Shown: positions 53,264 to 63,448, numbered from the stretch's first letter. The stretch is 64,000 nucleotides of DNA from Vulgatibacter incomptus_A (GCA_040391605.1 JBEBXK010000016.1:12560-76559), one strand, 5' to 3'. Translations and numbers: made by a program. The notes: generated by a model not told the origin, from the letters alone.

Positions 53264-55179
53264 TGAAGTACGTGGACAATCTCTTGGATTGGGGTGACAG
53301 CCTGTTTTCTCGCTTCACGATGGAATCTGTAAATGAAGCGACGATGCTCTATGTAGCGGCCGCCGACATCCTTGGCCCGAGGCCTGCGGCCCTCGGGTCG
53401 TGCATGAGTGATCCAGTGGATCGTACCTACGAGGATATCGAAAGAGCAGGCGATCGAGAGTCTGAGTTTCTCGTTGAGGTCGAGTCGCGTCTCTTCAGCC
53501 AGAGCGGGACGGCACGAGGCAAAGGGATAGAGAAGTCCGCTTCTATTTATAGCGTGTTGCCCGAGGAGACGATCAAGTTTCTTGATCGAGATGTTCGAGT
53601 GTACGCCGAGAAGTTAGCTATTCCGACTATGGCATCCGTGCCCTCGACCGCCAGTTGGCAGAGGAGCAGAGGGAAGGAAGGCGGGTCGATCTTTGGATCT
53701 GGCGTCGCCATGACCTCCGGCGACGGTCCCGGAGTCGAGCCATGGCCGTATGATTCGAGTAAAAAGGTTCAGGCAGACGAGAAAAAGATTCCTTGGGATG
53801 CGAAGAACGTGGCGTTGCTGTCCCAGGCTTTCTGCCTCCCCCCGAATGAGAACCTGCGATCACGATGGGATCGAGTAGAGGACCGGCTCTACAAGATTCG
53901 TCACTGTAAGGACATCACGGGGGCCGATCGTCAACTGGCTCTCTTTGCTCCCGAGATCGATCCGGCACTGCTTGTTCGTGCGAAGGCTGCTGGTCTCTCC
54001 ATGGAGGATGTTCTCCTCTCGACGAGTGGCGAGCTCCCGCCCTATCGATTCAACTATCTCATCGAGAAGGCAAAGCAGTATTCATCTACCGTCCAGACCT
54101 TCGGTACTGCGCTCCTGGGGGCGCTCGAGAAGAAGGATGTGGCCGACCTCGAGCGCCTTCGGAGTCTGCACGAGCAGAACCTGCTCGCTTTGGGGACGAG
54201 GTCCAGAGAGCGGGAGATCGAGGTCGCGACCGAAGAGATTGCCGGACTTGAGCGGCTGCGGACCTCGATTCAGCACCGCCATGATCACTACCAACAACTC
54301 ATGGACGGAGGCTTGAACGCATGGGAGTGGACGCAGGCTTCCGCCATCGGGATGGCAGGGGCAGCCCAGGCTACCGCTGCGTCGCTCGCATTAACTGCGG
54401 CTCTGTTGAGGAAGGCCCCTGATGTCGGCTCGCCATTCGCGATGAAGTATGGTGGAACCCAAATCGGCGAGTCATTAAGTATTGGGGCGATGGGGACGAG
54501 AGATCTTGCTGGTTTCTCAAATAGTGTCGCGACGGGAGCCGGGCTGGAGGCCGGTTACTCCAGACGGGAGGAGGAGTGGAAGTTCCAGGCCAAGGCGGCC
54601 GAACTCGACTTGAAGCAGAACGAGAGGCAGTTGGCCGCTGCGAGCCTCCGACGCGACATCGCCGTGCGTTCGCTCGAAATCCACAAGAAGACGATCGAGC
54701 AGCAGAAGGAGATCTTCGACTTTTTGAAGGATCGGTTCAGCAACCTGGGCTTGTACAATTGGCTCTCGTCCTCGCTCCAGAGGCTCTACCGGGACGCATT
54801 CAATTGTGCGTACTCCATGGCTCGGCTCGCCGAGCAGGCGTATCTCTTCGAGCGAGGGGTGGAGGAAACTCGGTTCCTCGATGGAAGCTACTGGGACGCA
54901 TCCAATGGAGGCCTCCTCGCGGGCGAGCGACTCCTCCTTTCTCTGCAGCAGATGGAGGCGCGGTTCATCGAGACCAACTACCGCAGCCTCGAGATCGATC
55001 AGGCCTTCTCCCTCAGGGACATCGCGCCCGGGGCGCTGCTCTCGCTGCAGGAGACCGGGGCCTGTGACTTCGAGATCCCGGAACTCAGCTTCGATCTCTT
55101 GTATCCTGGCCAGTTCAAGCGTCGGCTCAAGTCGGCGCGCCTCTCGATGCCATGCGTGACGGGCTCATCGTCGGGGTGA
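53263..55179 (+). CDS. Tc toxin TcA subunit, pore-forming part (frame 2 of 3)
   Basis: The TcA match resumes one frame back at 53236 (LTAYQKSIVMKYVDNLLDWG, FSRFTMESVNEATMLYVAAA, then ILGPRP) and runs to CVTGSSSG. It includes the long helices of the channel (EEEWKFQAKAAELDLKQNER, IEQQKEIFDFLKDRFSNLGL, YNWLSSSLQRLY) and MARLAEQAYLFERG, all typical of TcA. ATG 53263 overlaps the preceding TGA (TGATG), so coupled re-initiation could make this as a separate chain. However, protein-like sequence begins about 9 codons before that ATG, pointing to a single ancestral gene with a one-base loss. Confidence 0.85.
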   Translation: MKYVDNLLDWGDSLFSRFTMESVNEATMLYVAAADILGPRPAALGSCMSDPVDRTYEDIERAGDRESEFLVEVESRLFSQSGTARGKGIEKSASIYSVLPEETIKFLDRDVRVYAEKLAIPTMASVPSTASWQRSRGKEGGSIFGSGVAMTSGDGPGVEPWPYDSSKKVQADEKKIPWDAKNVALLSQAFCLPPNENLRSRWDRVEDRLYKIRHCKDITGADRQLALFAPEIDPALLVRAKAAGLSMEDVLLSTSGELPPYRFNYLIEKAKQYSSTVQTFGTALLGALEKKDVADLERLRSLHEQNLLALGTRSREREIEVATEEIAGLERLRTSIQHRHDHYQQLMDGGLNAWEWTQASAIGMAGAAQATAASLALTAALLRKAPDVGSPFAMKYGGTQIGESLSIGAMGTRDLAGFSNSVATGAGLEAGYSRREEEWKFQAKAAELDLKQNERQLAAASLRRDIAVRSLEIHKKTIEQQKEIFDFLKDRFSNLGLYNWLSSSLQRLYRDAFNCAYSMARLAEQAYLFERGVEETRFLDGSYWDASNGGLLAGERLLLSLQQMEARFIETNYRSLEIDQAFSLRDIAPGALLSLQETGACDFEIPELSFDLLYPGQFKRRLKSARLSMPCVTGSSSG

Positions 55180-55943
55180 CGCTCTCCTTGAAGGAGAGCT
55201 GGATCCGGAGGGACGCGATGCTGCACAACGACCTAGTCCCCGTCCCCAGGCGAAGGAGCGTGGCGATCGCGACGAGCTCCGCTCGGGGCGACTCGGGGGT
55301 GTTCGAGTTCAGCTTCCGGGATGAGCGCTACATGCCTTTCGAAGGGGCTGGTGCGGTCAGCTTGTGGCAAGTCTCCCTACCGAGCGAGTATCGACCATTT
55401 GACTATGCGACGATTTCGGACGTGGTGCTCCACCTCGCATATGAGGCCGAACACGACGGTGTTCTGCGCAACGCCGTCGAGGGATCGGGCCCTGGTTCGA
55501 TAAAGGATCGTTTACAGGCTAGCGCTCCCCAGGTCATGATCAGCCTGCGGCAGGAGTGCCCCGACCTCTTAAGGGTGTTGATCTCCAATCCGGTGGGCAC
55601 TGAGGTCCGCTTCACTTTGTCCGACGCCCTCTTACCTCATTTCATGAAGGGCCGGGAATGTCAGATCTCTTCTGCGAGCTTGGTCCTGAGGACAGGGTCG
55701 AAGCAGCAGCTGGGCAGTTTCACGATGTTGGTAAACGATCAAGTCGTGAACGAATTCGCTCGAGACGCTAGCCTCGGGAACCTGTGGGCGGCTGGGCTTT
55801 CGAATCCTTTGTTCGGCGAGCACCGCTTGGTCGTCCAGGATGCAGGGGACCTTGCGGCAGGTGTGCCGGATGCCGGTACATTGGATCCGGACAAGATTTC
55901 CGACATCCTGATCTACATTCGCACGTCGCTGGCGCCCCAGTAG
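55152..55943 (+). CDS. Tc toxin TcA subunit, TcB-binding C-terminus (frame 3 of 3)
   Basis: The TcA match continues one frame back again from about 55173: VGVTLSLKESWIRRDAML, then FRDERYMPFEGAGAVSLWQV and RPFDYATISDVVLHLAYEAE, the signature of the TcA C-terminal TcB-binding domain. It ends KISDILIYIRTSLAPQ. The change falls on a G4 run (55173-55176), where loss of one G would explain it. ATG 55152 has no clear ribosome site, so separate translation is doubtful. Confidence 0.85.
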   Translation: MRDGLIVGVTLSLKESWIRRDAMLHNDLVPVPRRRSVAIATSSARGDSGVFEFSFRDERYMPFEGAGAVSLWQVSLPSEYRPFDYATISDVVLHLAYEAEHDGVLRNAVEGSGPGSIKDRLQASAPQVMISLRQECPDLLRVLISNPVGTEVRFTLSDALLPHFMKGRECQISSASLVLRTGSKQQLGSFTMLVNDQVVNEFARDASLGNLWAAGLSNPLFGEHRLVVQDAGDLAAGVPDAGTLDPDKISDILIYIRTSLAPQ

Positions 55944-55966
55944 CCTTGGGTCGAAGGGAGTAGGCG

Positions 55967-58900
55967 TTGGAGCATCTCGATCCCAAGTTGGCCCGGCCAA
56001 ATGAGAGGGCGCCAACCCCAGGGCGGGCCGAAGGCGGGTGGAACGGGCGCCTCTCGCTACCTTCCGCCTCCGCGCCCAATGGCGGCGGAGCGATCCGGGG
56101 AATCGGGGAGACTCTGACGGCGAACGAGGCGACGGGAACCGCCTCATTTCGTGTTCCAATCCAAACGGTCGAGGAGGCTCGTGGCGTCGAGTTGGATTTG
56201 GCGCTCACCTACGATTCGGGGAGCGGAAACGGACCTTTCGGACTCGGATGGGGGCTCTCCGTTCCCTCGATCACAAGAAGGACCGACCGACGCCTGCCGC
56301 GGTATCTGCTTGGGGAGGAAGCGGATGCCTTCCTCCTCTCCGGGGGGGAGGAGCTTGTCCCGAGCCGCCTCGCGGATGGAACTGCCGAGATCTTCGAGCG
56401 AGACGGGCATAGGGTGCAGCGGTATCGGGCGCGGGTCGAAGAGAGCCACGCCAGGGTCGAGAGTTGGACGTGCCTCTCCACCGGCGATGTTCACTGGAGG
56501 GTCACGTCTCGTGAGAATGTGACGAGCCTCTTCGGGCAGAGCGAGCTAGGTCGTGTCGCGGACCCTGCATACCCCCGCAGGATCCTCTCCTGGCTCCTCG
56601 AAGAGACACGAGACGGACGAGGGAACATCGTCCGGTACAGCTACAAGGCGGAAGACGCAGGGGGACTCGTGCCAGGGGCCATCACCGAGCCGGGGCGATT
56701 CGTCTGGGGGCCGGAGGGCTGGAGCTTCGCCGCGACAGCGCAGCGGTATCTCAAGCGCATCGAGCTCTGCAACGATATCCCAGACCAGGCGGGGAGCTGG
56801 CGGTTCGAGATCGTCTTCGATTACGGGGAGCATGAACCCGAGTCCCCTTCGGTAGAGGGGACGCGCCCCTGGTCGGTTCGTGCCGATCCTTTCTCCACCT
56901 ACCGTGCAGGCTTCGAGGTCCGCACCTACCGGCTCTGCCGGCGCGTGCTCGTCTTTCATCGCTTCCCGGGGCTGGGCAGCGCGCCTCGCCTCGTACGGTC
57001 GACGGACTTCGACTATGACGAGGACGCGGCGCTCACCAAGCTTCGCTCGGTGACGCAGCGAGGCTACCGCTTCGACCCTGTCTCGATGGAGACCAAGATC
57101 GCCTCGCTCCCGTCCATCGAGCTCGCCTACACGCCGGCGACGTGGAACCAGGAGGTGCGGCACCTCGACGACGAGAGCCTGGTCGGCATCGGCTCAGGCG
57201 TCGACGGCGAGAAGGCGCAATGGGTGGATCTGGACGGTGAGGGCCTCCCAGGCGTCGTGATGGAGGCTGCGGGCGCCTGGTATTACAAGTCGAACCTGGG
57301 CGGAGGCGAGCTGACGCGGCCGCGGCCGCTGCGACAGCTCCCGGCTCCCGCGGAGCTGGGCGGGGCGCAGCAGCTCACCGACCTCGCAGGGGAGGGCCGG
57401 CTCTCCCTCGTCCAATACGCGCCTCCGCTCGCCGGACACTTCCTTCGTACAGGGGACGGCGAATGGGAGACGTTCCGCCCCTTCCGCGACATCCCTCACA
57501 TCGATTGGTCCAATCCGCACCTACGCTTCATCGATCTCGACGGCGACGGTCTCGCCGACGTGCTGATCACGGAGGATCGCGCGTTCACCTGGTATCAGTC
57601 GAGAGGCAAGGACGGCTTCGCTCCAGGCGGCAGGGTTCCCCACCCGCTCGACGAAGAGAAGGGACCGGCGGTCGTCTTCGCCGACGGGAGCGAGTCGATC
57701 CAGCTCGCCGACATGAGCGGCGACGGGCTCCTGGACATCGTCCGCGTTCGAAACACGAGCATCTGCTATTGGCCGAACCTCGGCTATGGCCGCTTCGGGC
57801 CGAAGGTGGTCATGGTCCGGAGTCCGCACTTCGACTATCGGGACATCTTCGATCCCAAGCGGGTCCGCTTCGCGGACATCGATGGCACCGGCACCAGCGA
57901 CGTCATCTATTTCGGGACGAAGGGAGTCTTCGTCTGGCTCAACCAGGCCGGCAACGGATGGGGTGAGCCGATCCACGTTGACTCACTCGGGATCGTCGAC
58001 GGGTTCTCGAGGCTAGGCGTCATGGACCTCTTGGGGACGGGCACCTCCTGCCTCGTGCGCTCGACGTCGCTGCCGAGACGAAGGCCCGTCTCCTACGTCG
58101 ATCCGATGGGCGGGAAGAAGCCTCACCTCCTCTGCTCTATCTCCAACGGCATGGGGGGAGAGACGCGGCTCTCCTACGCTCCGTCGACGAAGTTCTATCT
58201 GGAGGACAAGGCGGCGGGACGCCCCTGGATCACCCGGCTCCACTTCCCGGTGCAGGTGGTGGAGCGCATCGAGCGGTACGACGCGGTGACCCGTGCGCGG
58301 CTCGTGAGCCGCTACCGCTACCGGCATGGCTACTTCGATGGTCAAGAGCGGGAGTTCCGGGGCTTCGCCGCGGTGGAGCAATGGGACGCAGAGAGTTTTG
58401 GCGAAGATGAGACGCTCTTTTCAGAGGCCGAGGTGGGGGAGGCGGAGCTCCACCTGCCTCCGGTCGTCACCCGGAGCTGGTTTCATACCGGCGCCTGGCT
58501 AGAGCGCGTTTGTCTCGAGCAGGAGCTGGCCAAGGAATACTACCGAGGCGATCCCGACGCGCCGCTCTTGCCGGACACGATCCTGTCCCCTGATCTCAGT
58601 CCGCTGGAATCCCGTGAGGCCGCCCGGGCGCTGCGGGGCAGGATGCTTCGACAGGAGATCTATGCCGAGGATGGCGCCGCCGAGGAGCAATATCCTTACC
58701 TGGTGGTGGAGCAGAGCTTCGAGGTCTGCCGGCTCCAGGCCCGCCGAGGGGGGGACTACGCAGTCTTTCTCGTCCACCCGTCCGAGACGATCGAGCTCAC
58801 GTACGAGAGACGGGCCGCCGATCCACGGATGAAGCACGAGGTGGTCCTGGAGGTGGACTGCTTCGGCAACGTGCTGCAGGACGCGAGTATCGCCTATCCG

Positions 58901-61900
58901 CGACGCTCGGCGGGGGAGCCCGAGCAGGGGAAGCCTTGGGTCTCGGTCAACCAGCGCCGGTTCAAGAACGTCACCGATCAGCCGTCTTGGTACCGGATCG
59001 GCGTGCCGATCGAAGAGCGAGCGTTCGAACTCACAGGGTTCGCGCTCCCTGCGACCGGCAGGATCCTGCCCTCGGTCGTGAAGGCCGCGGTGGACGCCGC
59101 CACCGAGCTTCCTTTCGAGGAGGAGGGGTCGACGGGCCTTCGCCTCCTCCACCGAACGAAGACGTTTTACTACCAGGACGACCTCGCGGGTGCGTTACCG
59201 CTGGGGGAGGTCGAGCCCCTCGGCCTCCTCTATGAAACTTATCGGATGGCGTTCACGTCCGCCCATCTGGAGAACGTCTTCGGGCAACGGTGGAAGGAGG
59301 TAGAACTCGAGACCGAGGGCGGTTATGTGAGCGACAGCGATGGGTACTGGGTGCCCGAGGGCCGTCTCGTCTACGATGCGTCGAAATTTTACCTGCCCGT
59401 CGAGGCGATCGATGCCTTCGGCGGCACCTCGACGATCGAGTACGACCCCTACGGCCTGTTGGTGGTGCGGAGCACCGATGCTGCGGGGAATGTGACCCTT
59501 GTAGAGAACGACTACCGGGTACTCCAGCCTTCCACTTTCATCGACCCCAACGAGAACAAGAGCTACTTCGAGTACGACGCGCTGGGGATGCTGAAACAGA
59601 CCGTGTTGTCGGGGAAGAACGGGGAGGGCGACACACCAGCCGATCCCACCACGCGGCTGGAATACGATCTGGACCGCTGGCGGACCTCGGGAAAGCCCGC
59701 CTTCGTCAAGACAGAGGCCCGGGAGACGCACGGCGGCGGGAGCCCTTGCTGGCAGGAGAGCTACAGCTATACGGGCGGCTTCGGCCAGGAGGTGATGCGG
59801 AAGGTTCAGGCGGAGGGGGGCCTCGCGCCGGCCCGCGGGCCCGATGGGGAGCTATTACGGGATGAAGACGGGAAGCTCATCCTGCAGCCCACGCCGGACC
59901 GCTGGGTGGGCACCGGCCGGACGGTCTTCGATAACAAGGGCAACCCGATCAAGCAATATGAGCCCTTCTTCAGCAGCACCTCCGACTACGAGGACGAAGC
60001 GGATCTGGTGGAGTGCGGGGTGACGCCGATCTTCCACTACGATCCACTGGGCCGCCTGGTGAGGACGGAGCAGCCCAATGGCACCGTCTCCCGGATCGTC
60101 TTCGACGCGTGGCGGCAGGAGAGCTGGGACGAGAACGACGCGATCGTGGGGACGAGCTGGCTCGGCGATCGCCAGGCGCTGCCGGAGGGCGATCCGGCGC
60201 GTCGGAGCGCCGATCTCACGCTCGAGCACGCTGGTACCCCCACCGTCGCTCACCTGGATTCCCTCGGTCGCACCTTCCTGAGCGTCGCAGACAACGGCCC
60301 CGGCCATCTCTACGAGACCCGTCTGGAGCTCGACCTCCAGGGCAACCAGCGCACGATCACCGACCCTCGTGGGATCGCGATCGCGCGCCAGACCTTCGAC
60401 ATGCTCCAGCGTCCGCTTTACATGGACAGCGGTGACGCCGGGGAGCGCTGGACCCTGCCGGACGCGGCAGACCAGCCCATCTACTCGTGGGACGGTCGAG
60501 ACCATCGGGTTCGGCGGCGCTACGACCTGCTGCGCCGCCAGACCCATGCATATGTATCGAGAAAGGGCGACAAGGAGGTGTTGGCGGAGAGGATTTACTA
60601 CGGAGAATCTCTCCCGAGTCCCAGCGAGCAGAATCACTGTGGCCAAGTCTACCTGAGCTTCGATGGCGCCGGGCTCGTGAAGAACGAGTCGTTCGACTTC
60701 AAGGGGAACCTCCTGGAGTCTACGCGGCGAGTCGTTCGCATGTTTGAAAATGAACCCGACTGGTTGGATGTCGCCGAGTGGGTCGGCGCAGAAGAAGTCG
60801 AGGAGAAGGCCAAGGAGCTCCTGGAGGAGGAGTCGTTTCGCACGCAATATTCCTACGACGCGCTGAACCGGGTCGTGACCCGAACGAGCCCCGACGAGAG
60901 CGAGACCCACTTTGGCTACGACAGAGGGGGGCTACTCCAATCAATGGAGGCGAGGCTACGGGGCGGCATCGCCGACGCGACCTTCGTTGGCTCCATCGAG
61001 TACAACGCTCGAGGTCAGCGGGTGGAGGTCGCCTACGGAAACGGAACGCAGAGCACCCTGGAATACCATCAGAAGACCTTCCGGCTGGAGCGCCTGAAGA
61101 CCATTCGGGACTCCGATCAAGCGATCCTCCAGGATCTCCGCTACACCTACGATCCGGTGGGAAACATCGTCGAGCTACAAGATCACGCGCAGCAGGACGT
61201 CTACTTCTCGAACAAGGAGGTCTCCGCCAACGGCCTCTACCGCTACGATGCGCTCTACCAGCTCATCGAGGCGAAAGGGCGGGAGCACCCTGGTCAGCAA
61301 CCGACCGACGTGGACCTCGTCCGTTCCGAGCTGCCCCATCCCAACAACGCCCAGGCCCTCGTCCGTTACACGGAGCACTACGCCTACGATCCGGCGGGAA
61401 ACCTCGAGGAGATGCGCCACCTCGATGGGGGGGCGGGTTGGACCCGCCGCTACCAATACGCCTCCGACAGCAACCGCCTCCTCGCCACGAGCCTCCCCGG
61501 CGATCCCCAGGGCGGCCCGTACTCCCATAGCTACGGCTACGACGACTGCGGAAACATGGTGGAGATGCCCCACCTCTCCGCGATGGCGTGGGATTGGTCC
61601 AACCGCTTGGCGCGGGTGGACCGAGGAGGCGGAGGCGAGGTCTACTTCTCTTATGACGCCGCAGGGGAGCGGGTACGCAAGGTCTACTCCCACAGCGGCA
61701 TCATCGGCGAACGCATCTACCTCGGCGGCTACGAGGTCTATCGGAGGCGCACCTCCGGGGGCCAGACCCTGGAGACCGAGCGCGAGACCCTGCACGCGAT
61801 GGACGGCCAGCGCCGGGTCGCGATGGTGGAGACGCTGACGGTCGAAGGCGCCTACCCCGCCGATCCCAAGCCACGATACCGCTACCAGCTCGACAACCAC

Positions 61901-62950
61901 CTGAACTCGGCCCTCCTCGAGGTGGACGACGAGGGGATGGTGATCACCTACGAAGAATACCACCCCTACGGCACCACGTCCTTCCACTCGGCCTGGGGCG
62001 GGGCTGAGGTGAGCGCGAAGCGGTACCGGTATTCAGGAATGGAGCGGGACGAAGAGACAGGGCTATCGCACCACAGCGCGAGGTACTACGCCCCGTGGCT
62101 AGGGAGATGGACTAGTAGCGATCCCATTGGCATTGACGGTGGATTGAATGTATATTCATTCGTCCTAAACAGACCAATGGTGCTGCTTGACCCGACTGGA
62201 GCGGCGCCCGAGGAACAGCCCGGATCCCATTCATCCGATAAATTCGTTCCGGATGATGTTTTGTGGGTTGTGCCGGCGGAGGTCCAGACGATCGAGGGCT
62301 TTGAGGAGTGGGCTGCAGACAACCTCATTCTCTATGATACTGTTGAGATACTTGACGTTGAACGACCGAGCGGACGGGGAGGCCAGTTGGAGAAGGTCAA
62401 GCTATTCCTTGTTGGGGAGTGGCACTTCATGGATCGCGGCGAGGACACCCCTGCTGATTCCGGAGAGTTGAGAGCGGTAGATGGTGAGACACAGAAGCCA
62501 GAAGAGGGGCATCGCCTCGACGAAGTCGAACTAGACGAGTACCTTAGGGCACCTCTAGACCCGAAGGCAGGAGAAGAGGCAGCGCTCTGGTGGGCGTCTA
62601 GGTTCCTAGATGAATCTAACGCTTGGTATGAAACAAGCGTGTACTGGACGTTTGGCTTGTTTGCCTCTCTCTGGACACCAGAGACCTATTCAACGACGTC
62701 AGATGTTCTGTTGGGGGCATGGGGGGTTGGCAAGGGATATAGTAAGGGACCGGAATTCAAGCTGGGTAAAAGGTTTCGGGTTGCACCATTCGGAAATCGC
62801 ACTGGACATCAGATTGGGCGTTATCCTCACTATCATCGACAGGGCCCTATCGACCCGAAGACTGGAGTTCCGATTAAGGGGCAGGGTCTTAAGCGGCATC
62901 GCCCGTGGGAGACGAAACATGGAGATTCAAAATTTAGAGATCGGTTCTGA
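55967..62950 (+). CDS. fused TcB-TcC (SpvB-RHS) toxin component with variable C-terminus
   Basis: 2327 aa from TTG 55967 (GGGAG upstream). The N-terminus is SpvB/TcB (GGAIRGIGETLTANEATGTA, VELDLALTYDSGSGNGPFGL, GWGLSVPSITRRTDRR). Next come FG-GAP-like beta-propeller repeats (DLDGDGLADVLITEDRAF, DMSGDGLLDIVRVRNTSICY, DIDGTGTSDVIYFGTKGV) and the TcB mid region (GYFDGQEREFRGFAAVEQWD). RHS/YD repeats make up residues about 1250-2030, ending with the RHS core RYYAPWLGRWTSSDPIGIDG and NVYSFVLNRPMVLLDPTG (about 2036-2075). There the cocoon closes and the toxin tip is released in this family. The last ~250 residues are lower-GC and unrelated; they end with GHQIGRYPHYHRQGPIDP and KRHRPWE, resembling polymorphic-toxin nuclease-like tips. 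The enzyme activity is unproven. Confidence 0.9.
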   Translation: MEHLDPKLARPNERAPTPGRAEGGWNGRLSLPSASAPNGGGAIRGIGETLTANEATGTASFRVPIQTVEEARGVELDLALTYDSGSGNGPFGLGWGLSVPSITRRTDRRLPRYLLGEEADAFLLSGGEELVPSRLADGTAEIFERDGHRVQRYRARVEESHARVESWTCLSTGDVHWRVTSRENVTSLFGQSELGRVADPAYPRRILSWLLEETRDGRGNIVRYSYKAEDAGGLVPGAITEPGRFVWGPEGWSFAATAQRYLKRIELCNDIPDQAGSWRFEIVFDYGEHEPESPSVEGTRPWSVRADPFSTYRAGFEVRTYRLCRRVLVFHRFPGLGSAPRLVRSTDFDYDEDAALTKLRSVTQRGYRFDPVSMETKIASLPSIELAYTPATWNQEVRHLDDESLVGIGSGVDGEKAQWVDLDGEGLPGVVMEAAGAWYYKSNLGGGELTRPRPLRQLPAPAELGGAQQLTDLAGEGRLSLVQYAPPLAGHFLRTGDGEWETFRPFRDIPHIDWSNPHLRFIDLDGDGLADVLITEDRAFTWYQSRGKDGFAPGGRVPHPLDEEKGPAVVFADGSESIQLADMSGDGLLDIVRVRNTSICYWPNLGYGRFGPKVVMVRSPHFDYRDIFDPKRVRFADIDGTGTSDVIYFGTKGVFVWLNQAGNGWGEPIHVDSLGIVDGFSRLGVMDLLGTGTSCLVRSTSLPRRRPVSYVDPMGGKKPHLLCSISNGMGGETRLSYAPSTKFYLEDKAAGRPWITRLHFPVQVVERIERYDAVTRARLVSRYRYRHGYFDGQEREFRGFAAVEQWDAESFGEDETLFSEAEVGEAELHLPPVVTRSWFHTGAWLERVCLEQELAKEYYRGDPDAPLLPDTILSPDLSPLESREAARALRGRMLRQEIYAEDGAAEEQYPYLVVEQSFEVCRLQARRGGDYAVFLVHPSETIELTYERRAADPRMKHEVVLEVDCFGNVLQDASIAYPRRSAGEPEQGKPWVSVNQRRFKNVTDQPSWYRIGVPIEERAFELTGFALPATGRILPSVVKAAVDAATELPFEEEGSTGLRLLHRTKTFYYQDDLAGALPLGEVEPLGLLYETYRMAFTSAHLENVFGQRWKEVELETEGGYVSDSDGYWVPEGRLVYDASKFYLPVEAIDAFGGTSTIEYDPYGLLVVRSTDAAGNVTLVENDYRVLQPSTFIDPNENKSYFEYDALGMLKQTVLSGKNGEGDTPADPTTRLEYDLDRWRTSGKPAFVKTEARETHGGGSPCWQESYSYTGGFGQEVMRKVQAEGGLAPARGPDGELLRDEDGKLILQPTPDRWVGTGRTVFDNKGNPIKQYEPFFSSTSDYEDEADLVECGVTPIFHYDPLGRLVRTEQPNGTVSRIVFDAWRQESWDENDAIVGTSWLGDRQALPEGDPARRSADLTLEHAGTPTVAHLDSLGRTFLSVADNGPGHLYETRLELDLQGNQRTITDPRGIAIARQTFDMLQRPLYMDSGDAGERWTLPDAADQPIYSWDGRDHRVRRRYDLLRRQTHAYVSRKGDKEVLAERIYYGESLPSPSEQNHCGQVYLSFDGAGLVKNESFDFKGNLLESTRRVVRMFENEPDWLDVAEWVGAEEVEEKAKELLEEESFRTQYSYDALNRVVTRTSPDESETHFGYDRGGLLQSMEARLRGGIADATFVGSIEYNARGQRVEVAYGNGTQSTLEYHQKTFRLERLKTIRDSDQAILQDLRYTYDPVGNIVELQDHAQQDVYFSNKEVSANGLYRYDALYQLIEAKGREHPGQQPTDVDLVRSELPHPNNAQALVRYTEHYAYDPAGNLEEMRHLDGGAGWTRRYQYASDSNRLLATSLPGDPQGGPYSHSYGYDDCGNMVEMPHLSAMAWDWSNRLARVDRGGGGEVYFSYDAAGERVRKVYSHSGIIGERIYLGGYEVYRRRTSGGQTLETERETLHAMDGQRRVAMVETLTVEGAYPADPKPRYRYQLDNHLNSALLEVDDEGMVITYEEYHPYGTTSFHSAWGGAEVSAKRYRYSGMERDEETGLSHHSARYYAPWLGRWTSSDPIGIDGGLNVYSFVLNRPMVLLDPTGAAPEEQPGSHSSDKFVPDDVLWVVPAEVQTIEGFEEWAADNLILYDTVEILDVERPSGRGGQLEKVKLFLVGEWHFMDRGEDTPADSGELRAVDGETQKPEEGHRLDEVELDEYLRAPLDPKAGEEAALWWASRFLDESNAWYETSVYWTFGLFASLWTPETYSTTSDVLLGAWGVGKGYSKGPEFKLGKRFRVAPFGNRTGHQIGRYPHYHRQGPIDPKTGVPIKGQGLKRHRPWETKHGDSKFRDRF

Positions 62951-63088
62951 GTCTATGCATGAGGTTCACGCCGGGTCTGGATCACTGATTAGGCCGGAAT
63001 GAGATTTATGTGTTTGTTCGCCTTTTTAGCGGTTGAAGGTGTCGACTCTCTGTCTCGTGGCGGTCTGATTTTAGTGAGAGGTGATCGA

Positions 63089-63448
63089 ATGGGATCTTCG
63101 CTGGTGTCCCCGTTTTTCATTTTCGATAGGCTTGGTGGTCTTAGCTCGTATTCCTCGGTGGAGCAAGTGGAGGTGGACCTGGAGGCCATCGACGTGCGAG
63201 ACGGGGAGTATATAGGGTTTGATCGAGACGGTAGGGTTCTTGATTTGATTGTGGTTCCGAAGCGGCTAAGGGGAGTCTGGATTGAATTTGTGGGGGTGAG
63301 GGAGGGGTTGTCGGTAGATCAGTCTGGACTCAGGAGACGGCTAGTGAAATCGCTCAGGAGCGACGGGGTGGCATCGGAGGGTATGGACTGGGAAGATATG
63401 GTTGCGGCGGCTCATGAGAGATTTCTGTCTGACGTGAAGATCAAATGA
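63089..63448 (+). CDS. small protein, candidate immunity protein for the RHS toxin tip
   Basis: 119 aa from ATG 63089, which has AGAGGTGAT 4 bases upstream; an alternative start at 62999 gives 149 aa. The sequence is soluble and acidic (SLVSPFFIFDRLGGLSSYSS, VEVDLEAIDVRDGEYIGFDR, ..., MDWEDMVAAAHERF) and of low GC like the toxin tip just before it. It lies directly downstream of the RHS gene, the usual immunity position in polymorphic-toxin systems. I recognise no named immunity family. The role is inference from position, size and composition. Confidence 0.6.
   Translation: MGSSLVSPFFIFDRLGGLSSYSSVEQVEVDLEAIDVRDGEYIGFDRDGRVLDLIVVPKRLRGVWIEFVGVREGLSVDQSGLRRRLVKSLRSDGVASEGMDWEDMVAAAHERFLSDVKIK

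Noticed and set aside
55165..55185. Programmed -1 frameshift site at the G4 run in tcA
   Set aside because: No X-XXY-YYZ heptamer, and I see no clear stimulatory hairpin just downstream. A simple one-base loss is the easier explanation, though not excluded.
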